DNA of 64,000 bases from Rhodobacteraceae bacterium 63075 (GCA_003417655.1 QVMW01000006.1:62001-126000); one strand, 5' to 3'. Shown: positions 1 through 8,334, numbered from the stretch's first letter. Made by a program: numbers and translations. Notes: generated by a model from the sequence alone, not told the origin.

Positions 1-237
1 GCGCTCAACCTCATCCGCCTTTACGCGGTGCTCTCGGCCCCCTTCATCCCGGAGGCGTCGGCCAGGCTCTTCACGGCGATGAACACGCTCGATACAAAGT
101 GGCCGGAAGATACCGCAGCCGCGCTCGAGGCCCTGCCCGCCGGCCATGCATTCTCCGTGCCCGAGAACCTTTTCTCGAAGATCACCGACGAGCAGCGCGA
201 AGACTGGGCCGCACGCTTCGCCGGCAAGCAAGGCTGA
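1..237 (+). CDS. metG: Methionyl-tRNA synthetase, C-terminal end (partial)
   Basis: The reading frame is open from base 1 and ends with TGA at 235-237, giving the last 78 residues of a longer protein. The stretch around RLYAVLSAPFIPEAS resembles the helical anticodon-binding tail of alphaproteobacterial methionyl-tRNA synthetases, which charge tRNA-Met in the cytoplasm. The catalytic domain lies outside the window, so the call rests on recognising the tail alone. No terminator hairpin is visible directly after the stop. Confidence 0.75.
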   Translation, partial: ALNLIRLYAVLSAPFIPEASARLFTAMNTLDTKWPEDTAAALEALPAGHAFSVPENLFSKITDEQREDWAARFAGKQG

Positions 238-417
238 GGGGGGCTCGCGCGCCTTGTGCGAGACGCATTTACGCCGATTTCGGACGGGACCTCGCGTGTG
301 GCCTGTGTGGATGTCGAAGAGCTCGGCGGGCTTTTCCAGCCGTGGCCGCGCCGGAGATTTGCCTGTTTCCAACCCCGTTAAGATTTCCGCGTTAACGTTT
401 GGCCGCGCACCGCGCGC

Positions 418-466
418 TGCACTGGAGGGTGTACTAGGGGGTGTACAGGTTGGCACCCCCCTGTTT
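418..466 (+). repeat. Dispersed intergenic element, copy 1 (12-bp triple repeat plus hairpin)
   Basis: Three direct 12-base units, TGCACTGGAGGG, TGTACTAGGGGG and TGTACAGGTTGG, run head to tail from 418 to 453. The end of unit 2 and start of unit 3 pair with CACCCCC at 454-460 to make a GGGGGTG-N10-CACCCCC stem-loop. A near-identical element lies on the opposite strand at 14967-15014. Both copies are flanked on each side by GTTAAC sites. Function is unknown; the element is neither coding nor a CRISPR. Confidence 0.8.
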
Positions 467-529
467 CGAAGGTTAACGCGAAAACGTTAAGCCGCCGCAC
501 GGGGCACTTGACTCGCCAGCACTCTTTTG

Positions 530-543
530 GTTAACATGTTAAC
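530..543 (+). promoter_or_regulatory. GTTAACATGTTAAC palindrome, candidate operator before hpaF
   Basis: A perfect 14-base palindrome made of two GTTAAC hexamers sits directly against the AGGAGG ribosome binding site (545-550) of hpaF. A repressor bound here would block transcription or translation start of the catabolic operon. The same hexamer also flanks the repeat element at 418-466, so it may belong to that element rather than to hpa control. No hpaR regulator gene is visible in the window. Confidence 0.4.
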
Positions 544-554
544 TAGGAGGGACG

Positions 555-947
555 ATGCCACATTTCTCGATAGAATATTCAGCCAATCTCGATGATATTG
601 TCGACATCGCCAAGCTGTGCGACGCGCTGCGCAAGGCGGCGATCGAGACAGGGGTTTTCCCCCTGGCGGGCATCCGGGTCCGCGCCTTCAGGGCCGACCA
701 TGTCAGCATCGCCGACGGCGATCCGCAGCATGGCTTTCTCGATCTTGTGATCCGCCTCCGCGAGGGCCGCTCCCAGGACGCCAAAGAAGCGGCGGCAGCC
801 CATGTTTTCAAGGCCTTGGAGGCCTTCCTTGAACCCGCCATGGCCGAGCATTCCATCGCCATCTCCATGGAAATGCGCGACATCGACGCGCAGCTCAGCC
901 CCAAGACGGGAACGATCCGCGACCACCTCAAGAAGGACGCCACATGA
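555..947 (+). CDS. hpaF: 5-carboxymethyl-2-hydroxymuconate Delta-isomerase
   Basis: A 130-residue protein of the CHMI family, which isomerises 5-carboxymethyl-2-hydroxymuconate in the homoprotocatechuate (4-hydroxyphenylacetate) meta-cleavage pathway. It starts MPHFSIEYSAN; once Met is removed the amino-terminal proline is the expected catalytic base, as in the tautomerase fold. Length is typical. A strong AGGAGG lies four bases before the ATG. It is the first gene of the five-gene hpa operon and overlaps hpaE by four bases (ATGA). Placing the isomerase gene first is only a matter of gene order and does not affect the reaction sequence. Confidence 0.9.
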   Translation: MPHFSIEYSANLDDIVDIAKLCDALRKAAIETGVFPLAGIRVRAFRADHVSIADGDPQHGFLDLVIRLREGRSQDAKEAAAAHVFKALEAFLEPAMAEHSIAISMEMRDIDAQLSPKTGTIRDHLKKDAT

Positions 948-2455
948 CCCAGCTCGACAACAACATCACCAAGGCGAAGGCCTATCTCGCCCGCTTCGAA
1001 GGCAGCGGCGTGATGAACCAGATCGGCGGCAAGGCCCAGCCTGCGCTTTCGGGCGCGAGTTTCGACAACCATTCGCCCGTCGACGAAACATTCCTTTGCA
1101 AGGTGGCCAGGTCCGGCGCCAAGGATATCGACGCCGCCGCCAAAGCGGCGCAAGCCGCCTTCGCCGAGTGGCGCGACATGCCGCTCGCCAACCGCAAGAA
1201 AATACTGCATAAAATCGCCGATGCGATCGAGGCGCGCGCCGAGGAAATCGCCTTCGCCGAGTGCCTCGACACCGGCCAGCCGCTGCGCTTCATGTCCAAG
1301 GCCGCCCTGCGCGGCGCGGAGAATTTCCGCTTCTTCGCCGACCGCGCGCCCTCGGCCCGTGATGGCCAGTCGCTCCCCTCGCTCACGCTCATGAACGTCA
1401 CGACCCGGACGCCCATCGGCCCGGTCGGGATCATCACGCCGTGGAACACGCCCTTCATGCTCTCGACATGGAAGATCGCCCCGGCGCTGGCGGCGGGCTG
1501 TACCGTGGTGCACAAGCCCGCTGAATTTTCGCCCATAACCGCCCGGATTCTCATGGAAATCGCCGAGGATGCCGGGCTCCCGCCGGGCGTTTGGAACCTC
1601 GTCAACGGTTTCGGCGAGGACGCCGGCCGCGCGCTGACCGAACACAAGCTCATCAAGGCCATCGCCTTCGTCGGCGAAAGCAGGACCGGCTCTATGATCA
1701 TGAAACAGGGCGCCGACACGCTCAAGCGCGTGCATTTCGAGCTGGGCGGCAAGAACCCTGTGATCGTCTTCGACGATGCCGATCTTGACCGCGCGCTCGA
1801 TGCCGCGATCTTCATGATCTACTCGCTCAACGGCGAGCGCTGCACCTCGTCCTCGCGGCTCCTCCTGCACAAGAGCATCGCTGCGGAATTCATCGAGAAG
1901 CTCGCCTCCCGCGTGAACAACATCCGCGTCGGCCATCCGCTTGATCCCGAAACGGAAATCGGCCCGCTCATCCACAAGGAGCATTACGACAAGGTCTGCT
2001 CCTACTTCGACATCGCGAAACAAGACGGCGCGACCATCGCAGCAGGCGGCAAGGCCCCGCAGGGCAAGGGCTTTTTCGTCTCGCCCACGCTTTTCACCGA
2101 GGCCAGCCCCGACATGCGCATCGCGCAGGAAGAGATCTTCGGCCCCGTGCTCACCACGCTCACCTTCGAGACGGAGGAAGAGGCGCTCGAGATCGCCAAT
2201 GGCGTCGATTACGGGCTCACGGCCTATGTCTGGACACAGGACATCACCCGCGCCATGCGCTTCACCGACAAGCTCGAAGCCGGCATGATCTGGGTGAATT
2301 CCGAGAATGTCCGTCACCTGCCCACGCCCTTCGGCGGCGTCAAGGCCAGCGGCATCGGTCGCGACGGCGGCGACTGGTCCTTCGAGTTCTACATGGAGCA
2401 GAAACATATCGGCTTTGCCACCGGCGCACATGCAATCCCGCGTCTAGGTGCCTGA
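944..2455 (+). CDS. hpaE: 5-carboxymethyl-2-hydroxymuconate semialdehyde dehydrogenase
   Basis: A 503-residue aldehyde dehydrogenase that oxidises the semialdehyde ring-cleavage product to 5-carboxymethyl-2-hydroxymuconate with NAD. The oxyanion-hole Asn is in TPWNTP (about residue 168), the general-base Glu in FELGGKNP (about 266) and the nucleophilic Cys in NGERCTSSS (about 300). Length and motifs match HpaE rather than a generic ALDH, and the neighbours settle it. It is translationally coupled to hpaF by the ATGA overlap. A long open frame on the opposite strand here is a GC-codon shadow. Confidence 0.92.
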   Translation: MTQLDNNITKAKAYLARFEGSGVMNQIGGKAQPALSGASFDNHSPVDETFLCKVARSGAKDIDAAAKAAQAAFAEWRDMPLANRKKILHKIADAIEARAEEIAFAECLDTGQPLRFMSKAALRGAENFRFFADRAPSARDGQSLPSLTLMNVTTRTPIGPVGIITPWNTPFMLSTWKIAPALAAGCTVVHKPAEFSPITARILMEIAEDAGLPPGVWNLVNGFGEDAGRALTEHKLIKAIAFVGESRTGSMIMKQGADTLKRVHFELGGKNPVIVFDDADLDRALDAAIFMIYSLNGERCTSSSRLLLHKSIAAEFIEKLASRVNNIRVGHPLDPETEIGPLIHKEHYDKVCSYFDIAKQDGATIAAGGKAPQGKGFFVSPTLFTEASPDMRIAQEEIFGPVLTTLTFETEEEALEIANGVDYGLTAYVWTQDITRAMRFTDKLEAGMIWVNSENVRHLPTPFGGVKASGIGRDGGDWSFEFYMEQKHIGFATGAHAIPRLGA

Positions 2456-2482
2456 AGCCGAACACTTAACGGAGTTATCCCC

Positions 2483-3463
2483 ATGCCAGTCCCCGCCCCG
2501 AACCTCTACCCGGATTTCAACATCGTCCGGCTCAGCCATGTCGAATACCGCGTGACAGACCTTGCAAGGTCGCGCGCCTTCTATGTCGACACGCTCGGCC
2601 TTCAGGTGAGCCATGAAGACGATGAGCGCATCTACCTGCGCGCGCTCGAGGAACGCGGCCATCACTGCATCACGCTGGTCAAGGCGGACAGGGCCGATGT
2701 GGGCGTGCTCGGCTTCAAACTCTACGATGAACCGGACCTCGAGAAGGCCGAAAAGTGGTTCGCCGCCAAGGGGCTGCCGACGGAATGGGTCGAGCGGCCC
2801 CACATGGGCAAGACGCTACGCACGCGCGACCCCTGGGGTATCCCGCTGGAGTTCTACGTGCGCATGGACCGCCTCGCGCCGATCCACCAGGAATACAGGC
2901 GTTACCACGGCGTTAGGCCCCTGCGCATCGACCACTTCAACATGTTCAGCTCGGATGTGGACGCGAGCGTCGCTTTCTATAACGAGATGGGCTTTCGCAC
3001 GACGGAATACACCGAGGATGCCGAAACCGAGAAGCTCTGGGCCGCCTGGATGCACCGCAAGGGCGGGGTGCATGACGTGGCCTTCACCAACGGCACGGGG
3101 CCGCGCCTGCATCACACGGCTTTCTGGGTGCCCACCCCGCTGGCGATCATCGACCTGCTGGACCTGATGAGCACGACAGGCTGGGTCGAGAATATCGAGC
3201 GCGGCCCGGGCCGCCACGGTATTTCAAACGCCTTCTTTCTCTACGTGCTGGACCCGGACGGCCACAGGATCGAGATCTATTGCTCCGATTACCAGACAGT
3301 CGACCCCGACCTCGAACCCATCAAATGGGATCTCAAGGACCCGCAGCGCCAGACGCTCTGGGGCGCGCCCGCGCCGCGCTCGTGGTTCGAGCATGGCAGC
3401 CTCTTCGAAGGCGCAGAGCCGAAGGACAGCGCCCTCAAGGCCCAGCCCATCATCGCGCCCTGA
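2483..3463 (+). CDS. hpaD: 3,4-dihydroxyphenylacetate 2,3-dioxygenase (type I extradiol)
   Basis: A 326-residue extradiol dioxygenase of the vicinal-oxygen-chelate fold that opens the ring of homoprotocatechuate next to the diol. Two VOC modules are visible. The second carries the metal site: His in RIDHFN (residue 151), His in RLHHTAF (210/211) and Glu in HRIEIYCSDY (264), the spacing known for the Brevibacterium/Arthrobacter enzymes. This is the type I enzyme, not the unrelated LigB-type HpaD of enteric bacteria. It starts 27 bases after hpaE with GGAG upstream of the ATG. Confidence 0.9.
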   Translation: MPVPAPNLYPDFNIVRLSHVEYRVTDLARSRAFYVDTLGLQVSHEDDERIYLRALEERGHHCITLVKADRADVGVLGFKLYDEPDLEKAEKWFAAKGLPTEWVERPHMGKTLRTRDPWGIPLEFYVRMDRLAPIHQEYRRYHGVRPLRIDHFNMFSSDVDASVAFYNEMGFRTTEYTEDAETEKLWAAWMHRKGGVHDVAFTNGTGPRLHHTAFWVPTPLAIIDLLDLMSTTGWVENIERGPGRHGISNAFFLYVLDPDGHRIEIYCSDYQTVDPDLEPIKWDLKDPQRQTLWGAPAPRSWFEHGSLFEGAEPKDSALKAQPIIAP

Positions 3464-3470
3464 GCGGCGC

Positions 3471-3487
3471 GTTAAGCCCCCCTTAAC
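3471..3487 (+). promoter_or_regulatory. GTTAAG-CCCCC-CTTAAC hairpin between hpaD and hpaG
   Basis: A perfect 6-bp inverted repeat with a five-cytosine loop lies in the 45-base gap between hpaD and hpaG. It uses the same GTTAA core as the sites before hpaF. It could be a weak processing or attenuation hairpin or another copy of the same protein-binding site. There is no T-run, so it is not a classical terminator. Confidence 0.35.
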
Positions 3488-3508
3488 ACTCGAAAGGCAA
3501 ACTCGCTC

Positions 3509-4366
3509 ATGAAACTGGCAAGTGTCACGGCAAGCGGCAAGGCGCTCTTCGGCGCGATTGATGGAAACGGCGGCTTTGTCGACCTGACGGATGACTTCCC
3601 GGCCTTCGCGACATTGTCCGATGCCGCCGCGGAAGGCGCGCTCGGCGCGGTTTTCGAAGCTGCGAAAGGGCGCAACGCAACGCATGAGGCGGGCAGCTTC
3701 TCCTACGAGATCCCCCTGCCCCGCCCTGAAAAGATCATCTGCGTGGGTGTCAACTTTCCCGCGCGCAACGAGGAGTACAAGGACGGGCAGGACGCCCCGC
3801 CCAACATGTCGCTTTTCATCCGCTTCGCGCGCAGCTTCACGGGCCATGGCCAGCCGCTCATCCGCCCGCCGGAGACGCCGCAGCTCGACTATGAGGGCGA
3901 GGTGGCCGTGGTGATCGGCAAGGGCGGACGCCGCATAAGCCAGGCGGATGCCTATGAGCACATCGCCGCGCTCACGCTCTGCAACGAAGGCACCCTGCGC
4001 GACTGGGTGCGCCATGCGAAATTCAACGTCACCCAGGGAAAGAACTGGGATGGTTCGGGGGCCCTGGGCCCCTGGCTCGTGCCTTTCGAGCGCGCCGAAC
4101 AGCTCGATGATATCCGCCTGACAACCCATGTGAATGGCGAGCTTCGGCAGGATGATCGCACGAGCCGCATGCTCTTCCCCATCCGCCGCCAGATCGGATA
4201 CATCTCGACCTTCACGACCCTCGCCCCCGGCGACATCATCGTCACCGGAACACCCACAGGCGCGGGCGCGCGCTTCGATCCGCCGCGCTTTCTCGTGCCC
4301 GGAGACAAGATCGTCGTGGCCGCGGAAGGGATCGGCGAACTGCGCAACGGAGTGGCCGACGAATGA
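3509..4366 (+). CDS. hpaG: Fumarylacetoacetate hydrolase-family 5-oxopent-3-ene-1,2,5-tricarboxylate decarboxylase
   Basis: A 285-residue single-domain FAH-family protein. In the pathway it decarboxylates 5-oxopent-3-ene-1,2,5-tricarboxylate to 2-hydroxyhepta-2,4-dienedioate. The metal-binding DYEGE segment (about residues 131-135), the ILxxGTPxGxG-like VTGTPTGAG and the typical beta-roll sequence are present. Enteric HpaG is a fusion of two such domains; here there is one copy, as often in alphaproteobacteria. The exact reaction is inferred from the operon, because FAH-family specificity is hard to read from sequence. It overlaps hpaH by four bases. Confidence 0.82.
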   Translation: MKLASVTASGKALFGAIDGNGGFVDLTDDFPAFATLSDAAAEGALGAVFEAAKGRNATHEAGSFSYEIPLPRPEKIICVGVNFPARNEEYKDGQDAPPNMSLFIRFARSFTGHGQPLIRPPETPQLDYEGEVAVVIGKGGRRISQADAYEHIAALTLCNEGTLRDWVRHAKFNVTQGKNWDGSGALGPWLVPFERAEQLDDIRLTTHVNGELRQDDRTSRMLFPIRRQIGYISTFTTLAPGDIIVTGTPTGAGARFDPPRFLVPGDKIVVAAEGIGELRNGVADE

Positions 4367-5157
4367 CGCCCGACGAGATAAATGCCGCCGCAGAGGCGCT
4401 CTTCACCGCTGACGAGACGGGCCAGCAAAGCGGTTTGCTTTCAGTGGCTTACCCGGACATCACCATGGACGACGCCTACGCCGTCCAGGCCGCGCTCGTA
4501 GCGCGCAAGCTGGCCGCCGGGTGCCGCGTGATCGGCTGGAAGATCGGCCTCACCTCCCGCGCGATGCAGGTCGCGCTCGGGATCGACATTCCCGACAGCG
4601 GCGTGCTGCTCGATGACATGGGCTTCGAGAATGGCGCGACCATCCCGAAGGAGCGCTTCATCCAGCCGCGCATCGAAGCCGAGATCGCCTTTGTCATGAA
4701 GGCCCCGCTCAGCGGGAAAGCCACGCGCGAGGAGGTGCTCGCGGCGACGAGCCACGTCGTCCCGGCCATCGAGATCCTTGACACGCGCATTCTGCGCGCC
4801 GATCCAGCCACGGGGCAATCCCGCAAGATCTTCGATACCATCTCGGACAATGCCGCCAATGCCGGGATCGTGCTTGGTGACGGCAAGTTCGATCCACATG
4901 GCGATCTGCGCTGGCAAGGGGCCATCGTCTCGGCCAATGGCGCGGTCGAGGAGACGGGCCTTGGCGCAGGCGTTCTGGGTGATCCTGTGGAAGGCATCGT
5001 CTGGCTCGCCGCGCGGATGGAGAGCTACGGCCAGCGCATCGAAGCGGGCCAGGTGATCCTGTCGGGCTCCTTCATTCGCCCGCTCGAATGCCCGCCGGGG
5101 ACAGATATCGAGGCGGATTTCGGGGATTGGGGCGTGGTCAGCTGCCGTTTCGAATGA
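4363..5157 (+). CDS. hpaH: 2-oxo-hept-4-ene-1,7-dioate hydratase
   Basis: A 264-residue member of the hydratase/4-oxalocrotonate decarboxylase family that adds water to 2-oxo-hept-4-ene-1,7-dioate. The family signatures GWKIGLTS, the acidic metal ligands around RIEAEIAFV and the downstream VILSGSFIRP are present and the length is normal. It is the last gene of the operon. The next pathway step, the HpaI aldolase, is not in the window, nor are HpaBC or a regulator. Its last 20 bases overlap the end of the convergent phnM-like gene. Confidence 0.88.
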   Translation: MTPDEINAAAEALFTADETGQQSGLLSVAYPDITMDDAYAVQAALVARKLAAGCRVIGWKIGLTSRAMQVALGIDIPDSGVLLDDMGFENGATIPKERFIQPRIEAEIAFVMKAPLSGKATREEVLAATSHVVPAIEILDTRILRADPATGQSRKIFDTISDNAANAGIVLGDGKFDPHGDLRWQGAIVSANGAVEETGLGAGVLGDPVEGIVWLAARMESYGQRIEAGQVILSGSFIRPLECPPGTDIEADFGDWGVVSCRFE

Positions 5158-6298
5158 ACCTTTCGGCAATCTCGCCGGACATGTGGCTGATACGTCCCCC
5201 TGCGATCGTCGCCGCCACGCGGCGGCTTTCGGCCCCGACGATCATCAAGTCCGCACGCTTGCCCGGTACCAGCGCCCCGCGATCCGTCAGACCGAGAAGC
5301 CGCGCAGGCCCTGACGAGACCAGCGCCCATGCGCCCGCCAGATCAAGCATCCCCGCATCTGCAAGGAAGAAGGCAGCGCGACGCAGCGAGGGGTAGTGAT
5401 AGTCCGAGGCCAGCGCATCGCACAGCCCCATGGCGACAAGCTCCACGGCGCTGGCATTGCCCTTGTGCGAGCCGCCACGCACCACGTTGGGCGCGCCGAG
5501 TATGACGCCTGCGCCGCCCGCGCGAGCGGCATCCGCGGCCTCCTGCGTTTCGGGAAACTCAGAGATATCCACACCAGCCGCGGACCAGAAACCCCTGTCT
5601 TCACGGGTGTTTTCATCATGGCTCCCAAGCCGCACGCCCCGCGCCGCGAGCCGCTTCGCCAGACCTGTCACGGCCTCGGGCACCTGCCCGCGCTCATCAT
5701 GCATGCGCTGCAAGAGCGCTTCCAGAACGGCCGGGTTCCGGCCCGATTTCAGGGCGATGCCATGGGTCCGGCGCTGCATCTTGCCCTGCTCGAAACGCTC
5801 GTGCTGGATATGGTCGTTGAACACGACGTAGCCGACACCATGCTTCGCCACGAGGGCCTCGAACGCCTCGTAATCATCGAGCATATGGGTCTCGAAGCGC
5901 AGTTGCGGGCGCATGTCGGTCAGCACCTCGCCGCTGATCTCCCCGAGCCCGGCGAGCATTGCATCTGCGAAGGCAGGGCCGCGCAAACCGCCCTCCCATG
6001 AATAGAACTGCGCCAGAACCGCCGTGGTCACGCCATTGACCGCCAACTCGGCCTCCGCCGCGCGCAGCCCGGCGGCCATGTCCTTCATCGCTCCGCGCCG
6101 CACGGCGACATGCCGCTCGAACCCGTCGCCATGCAGATCGACCAGCCCCGGCAGGATCATGTAGCCCGAAAGATCGACATCCAGGCCATCAGCGTCACCG
6201 ATGGTGCCGTCGGAGAAAGACAGCGCGTCTGCACGCTCCAGCCCGCCCGGTCTGAGCACATCCGCCCCCACGAGACGCAGGCTCAGCTCATCCGTCAT
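5138..6298 (-). CDS. phnM: PhnM-like alpha-D-ribose 1-methylphosphonate 5-triphosphate diphosphatase
   Basis: A 386-residue amidohydrolase-superfamily protein. PhnM removes diphosphate from ribose 1-methylphosphonate 5-triphosphate in the C-P lyase pathway for phosphonate use. Visible marks are the metal motif [15 protein letters not shown], a lysine-containing middle region, SHDENT, and the diagnostic [15 protein letters not shown] and [10 protein letters not shown] segments. It stands alone: no phnGHIJKL is nearby, so it could act with a distant phn cluster or have moved to another substrate. It ends inside hpaH (20-base convergent overlap) and its first 11 bases overlap the end of the lipase gene upstream. 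Confidence 0.85.
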   Translation of the reverse strand: MTDELSLRLVGADVLRPGGLERADALSFSDGTIGDADGLDVDLSGYMILPGLVDLHGDGFERHVAVRRGAMKDMAAGLRAAEAELAVNGVTTAVLAQFYSWEGGLRGPAFADAMLAGLGEISGEVLTDMRPQLRFETHMLDDYEAFEALVAKHGVGYVVFNDHIQHERFEQGKMQRRTHGIALKSGRNPAVLEALLQRMHDERGQVPEAVTGLAKRLAARGVRLGSHDENTREDRGFWSAAGVDISEFPETQEAADAARAGGAGVILGAPNVVRGGSHKGNASAVELVAMGLCDALASDYHYPSLRRAAFFLADAGMLDLAGAWALVSSGPARLLGLTDRGALVPGKRADLMIVGAESRRVAATIAGGRISHMSGEIAERFIRNGS

Positions 6299-7025
6299 CG
6301 CTGCCCCACATCAGGTCCATCAGCGTGAGGTCGTGGTCGAACCTGCCATGCTTGAGATAGCGCAGCACCTGCGCGACAACGAGCGGGTTGTTCATCAGGA
6401 AGGTGTGCGTGACCGGCAGGACGATATGATCGTTCATGCCCTCCACCCGCGTCGATGCAACCGAAACCTTGCCATCATCCGGCCCCTCCAGCATCGAGGA
6501 AAAGGCCGGGTTGAGCGAGCGGTTGCCGGCAATGACCCCGAGATCGAAATCCACATCGGGCAAATGCGCGGCCACGCCATCGGGGCCAGTCCCGAGCTGC
6601 TTGCCCGCGGGCCCGTTGAACCAGCCGAAGGCGACAAGATCACCCAGCTCATCCACGACTTCCGAGCCCTGGTTGGGCGGCGCGAGCATGACCACGCGCC
6701 CCAGGTTCTCGGGCTTCATGCCGGTGAGCCAATAGCGCAGGAGAATACCGCCCAGCGAGTGCGTGACATAATGAATTTTCCTGTCTCCGCAGGCCGCGGT
6801 CGCCTCGGGCAGGATGGACGAGGCGAGCGATGCGACAGATTCGCGGGTCGAGGGGTAGCCGGGCCGGAAGACCTTGTAGCCCTGTTCCTCCAGCACCTCC
6901 TCAAGCAGGAAAAGGGACGCTTCGCTGCGCGCAAGCCCATGCAGCAGGACAACGCAATCAGCCCGCGTCAAGGCGGGCAGAAAAGCGGACACGAGGCCGA
7001 TGAGGCTTGCAACAAGATATTTCAT
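6288..7025 (-). CDS. Secreted alpha/beta hydrolase (lipase-like)
   Basis: A roughly 245-residue alpha/beta hydrolase. The start at [15 protein letters not shown] is chosen because it gives a clean signal peptide ending near LTRA; an upstream in-frame start would bury it. [10 protein letters not shown] supplies the oxyanion-hole loop, THSLGGILL the nucleophile elbow (Ser), and the C-terminal PVTHTFLM the likely catalytic His. The substrate is unknown; related proteins are annotated as lipases or acetyltransferase-like hydrolases. It probably sits in one transcript with phnM, which starts before this gene ends. Confidence 0.75.
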   Translation of the reverse strand: MKYLVASLIGLVSAFLPALTRADCVVLLHGLARSEASLFLLEEVLEEQGYKVFRPGYPSTRESVASLASSILPEATAACGDRKIHYVTHSLGGILLRYWLTGMKPENLGRVVMLAPPNQGSEVVDELGDLVAFGWFNGPAGKQLGTGPDGVAAHLPDVDFDLGVIAGNRSLNPAFSSMLEGPDDGKVSVASTRVEGMNDHIVLPVTHTFLMNNPLVVAQVLRYLKHGRFDHDLTLMDLMWGSDDG

Positions 7026-7078
7026 GCGCTTCAGATAGCCTTGATCCACGTGCCTTGAAAGGGCCAACAGGAAACCAA

Positions 7079-7525
7079 ATGCCGCAGCGCCCCGTTCGCC
7101 TCGCCGCCCGCGCGGTCCTCTTGCACGAGGATCGCCTTCTGATGGTCAACGCCTTTCCGGGCGATCAGAGCGATCTGTGGTGCGCGCCCGGCGGCGGCGT
7201 GGAGCCGCATCAGAGCGTGCCCGACAATCTCGCGCGGGAAGTCCACGAGGAGACAGGGCTTCGGATCGCGGTGGGCGCGCCCTGCCTCATCAACGAGTTT
7301 CACGCCCCCGAACGGGGCTTTCACCAGGTTGATCTCTACTTTCGCTGCACGCTTGTCAGCGGGTCGCTCAGCGACAGCTGGCAAGACCCCGAAAAGATCG
7401 TGCACAGCCGCCGTTTCTTCTCGCGCGAGGAGCTGCACGATATTCGCTTCAAGCCGGACAGCCTCCCGGAGATCGCCTGGGGAAGCGGCATCGGCTACGA
7501 CCCGCTCGAGCCTCTTGAGCGATAA
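7079..7525 (+). CDS. Nudix hydrolase with altered Nudix box
   Basis: A 148-residue Nudix-fold protein. The ATG at 7079 is chosen because it is preceded by CAGGAAA and begins the fold at [15 protein letters not shown]. The box reads [13 protein letters not shown] followed by [11 protein letters not shown]. The REVHEETGL half is intact, with the catalytic glutamates, but the first conserved Glu (usually GE) is replaced by HQ. It is divergent from the lipase gene and its end overlaps the convergent EamA gene by 31 bases. The substrate cannot be told from sequence. Confidence 0.85.
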   Translation: MPQRPVRLAARAVLLHEDRLLMVNAFPGDQSDLWCAPGGGVEPHQSVPDNLAREVHEETGLRIAVGAPCLINEFHAPERGFHQVDLYFRCTLVSGSLSDSWQDPEKIVHSRRFFSREELHDIRFKPDSLPEIAWGSGIGYDPLEPLER

Positions 7526-8334
7526 AGCGAGAGCGCAACACCTCCAAGCACCATCAGGGCCGCCACGGCAAAGCGCCAATCCGCTGTCTCGCCGAGGAAG
7601 ATCATCCCCCCGGCCAGTGCGATGATGGGCACTGTAAGTTGCGCGATGGCCGCAATACTGGCGCTTAGCTGCGGGAGCACGTGATACCAGAGCGCATAGC
7701 CGAGTCCCGAGGTCACGGCCCCGGAGATAACGGCCAGCGAAGCGCCTTGCAGGCTGAGACCATCCGGTAGGACGACCAGAACCGCGAGGCCAAGCGGCGC
7801 AGCCAGCAGAAAGTTGCGCCCCGTGCGCCCGAGTGGATCGCGCGCGCCTGCGCCGAGGAGCGAATAGATGCCCCAACCGAGCGCCGCGACCAGCATGAGG
7901 CCAGCACCGGTGGGCGAAACCTGCGCAGGCCCGCTCGGCCACATGAGAAAGACCAGCCCGGAGAAAGCCAGCACCGCCCCGGCCCATCGGGCTGCTGGAA
8001 TGGCCTCGGCGCGCAGGAGCGCCCCGGCGAACATGGTCACCTGCACACCACCGAAGAGAATGAGCGCCCCGACGCCGGCGTCCAGCGTCAGGTAGGCATA
8101 GGAGAATCCCACCATATAGGCAAAGAGCGCAAGGGGCCCGGACCAGCCGCCCCCGCGCGGCAGGCGCGCGCCACGCAAATGCACCAGGGCAAAGAGCATG
8201 AGCGCCCCTGAGACAAGCCTGAGCGCAGCAAAGCTGGCGGCCCCGGCCTCACCGCCTGCCAGCGCGAGGCGGTTGAGCACGGAGTTTGCCGCGAAGGCCG
8301 TCATGGTCAGGCAGACAAGAGCGAAAAGCCGCAT
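7495..8334 (-). CDS. EamA/DMT-family transporter
   Basis: A 279-residue integral membrane protein with about ten hydrophobic segments in two EamA repeats, typical of drug/metabolite exporters of the inner membrane. The second repeat shows VISGAVTSGLGYALWYHVLPQ, a common EamA pattern. The ATG follows directly on the stop codon of the VOC gene upstream (TGA then ATG), so the two are surely co-transcribed. Substrate unknown. Confidence 0.85.
   Translation of the reverse strand: MRLFALVCLTMTAFAANSVLNRLALAGGEAGAASFAALRLVSGALMLFALVHLRGARLPRGGGWSGPLALFAYMVGFSYAYLTLDAGVGALILFGGVQVTMFAGALLRAEAIPAARWAGAVLAFSGLVFLMWPSGPAQVSPTGAGLMLVAALGWGIYSLLGAGARDPLGRTGRNFLLAAPLGLAVLVVLPDGLSLQGASLAVISGAVTSGLGYALWYHVLPQLSASIAAIAQLTVPIIALAGGMIFLGETADWRFAVAALMVLGGVALSLYRSRGSSGS

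Larger units (their letters stand above)
238..554. other. Intergenic region between metG and hpaF
   Basis: This 317-base gap has no convincing gene. It holds a structured repeat element at 418-466 and six GTTAAC or GTTAAG sites (377, 391, 472, 486, 530, 538). The last two form a 14-base palindrome just before the hpaF ribosome binding site. The promoter of the hpa operon must lie here, but no clear -35/-10 pair can be picked out. Confidence 0.7.

Noticed and set aside
418-453. Three 12-base direct repeats as a possible CRISPR fragment
   Set aside because: Units are contiguous with no spacers, far too short for CRISPR repeats, and no cas genes are present.
539-2431. A 630-codon open frame on the minus strand across hpaF-hpaE
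   Set aside because: Its protein is compositionally odd with no recognisable motif, while the plus strand encodes two well-conserved enzymes. High GC keeps antisense frames open.
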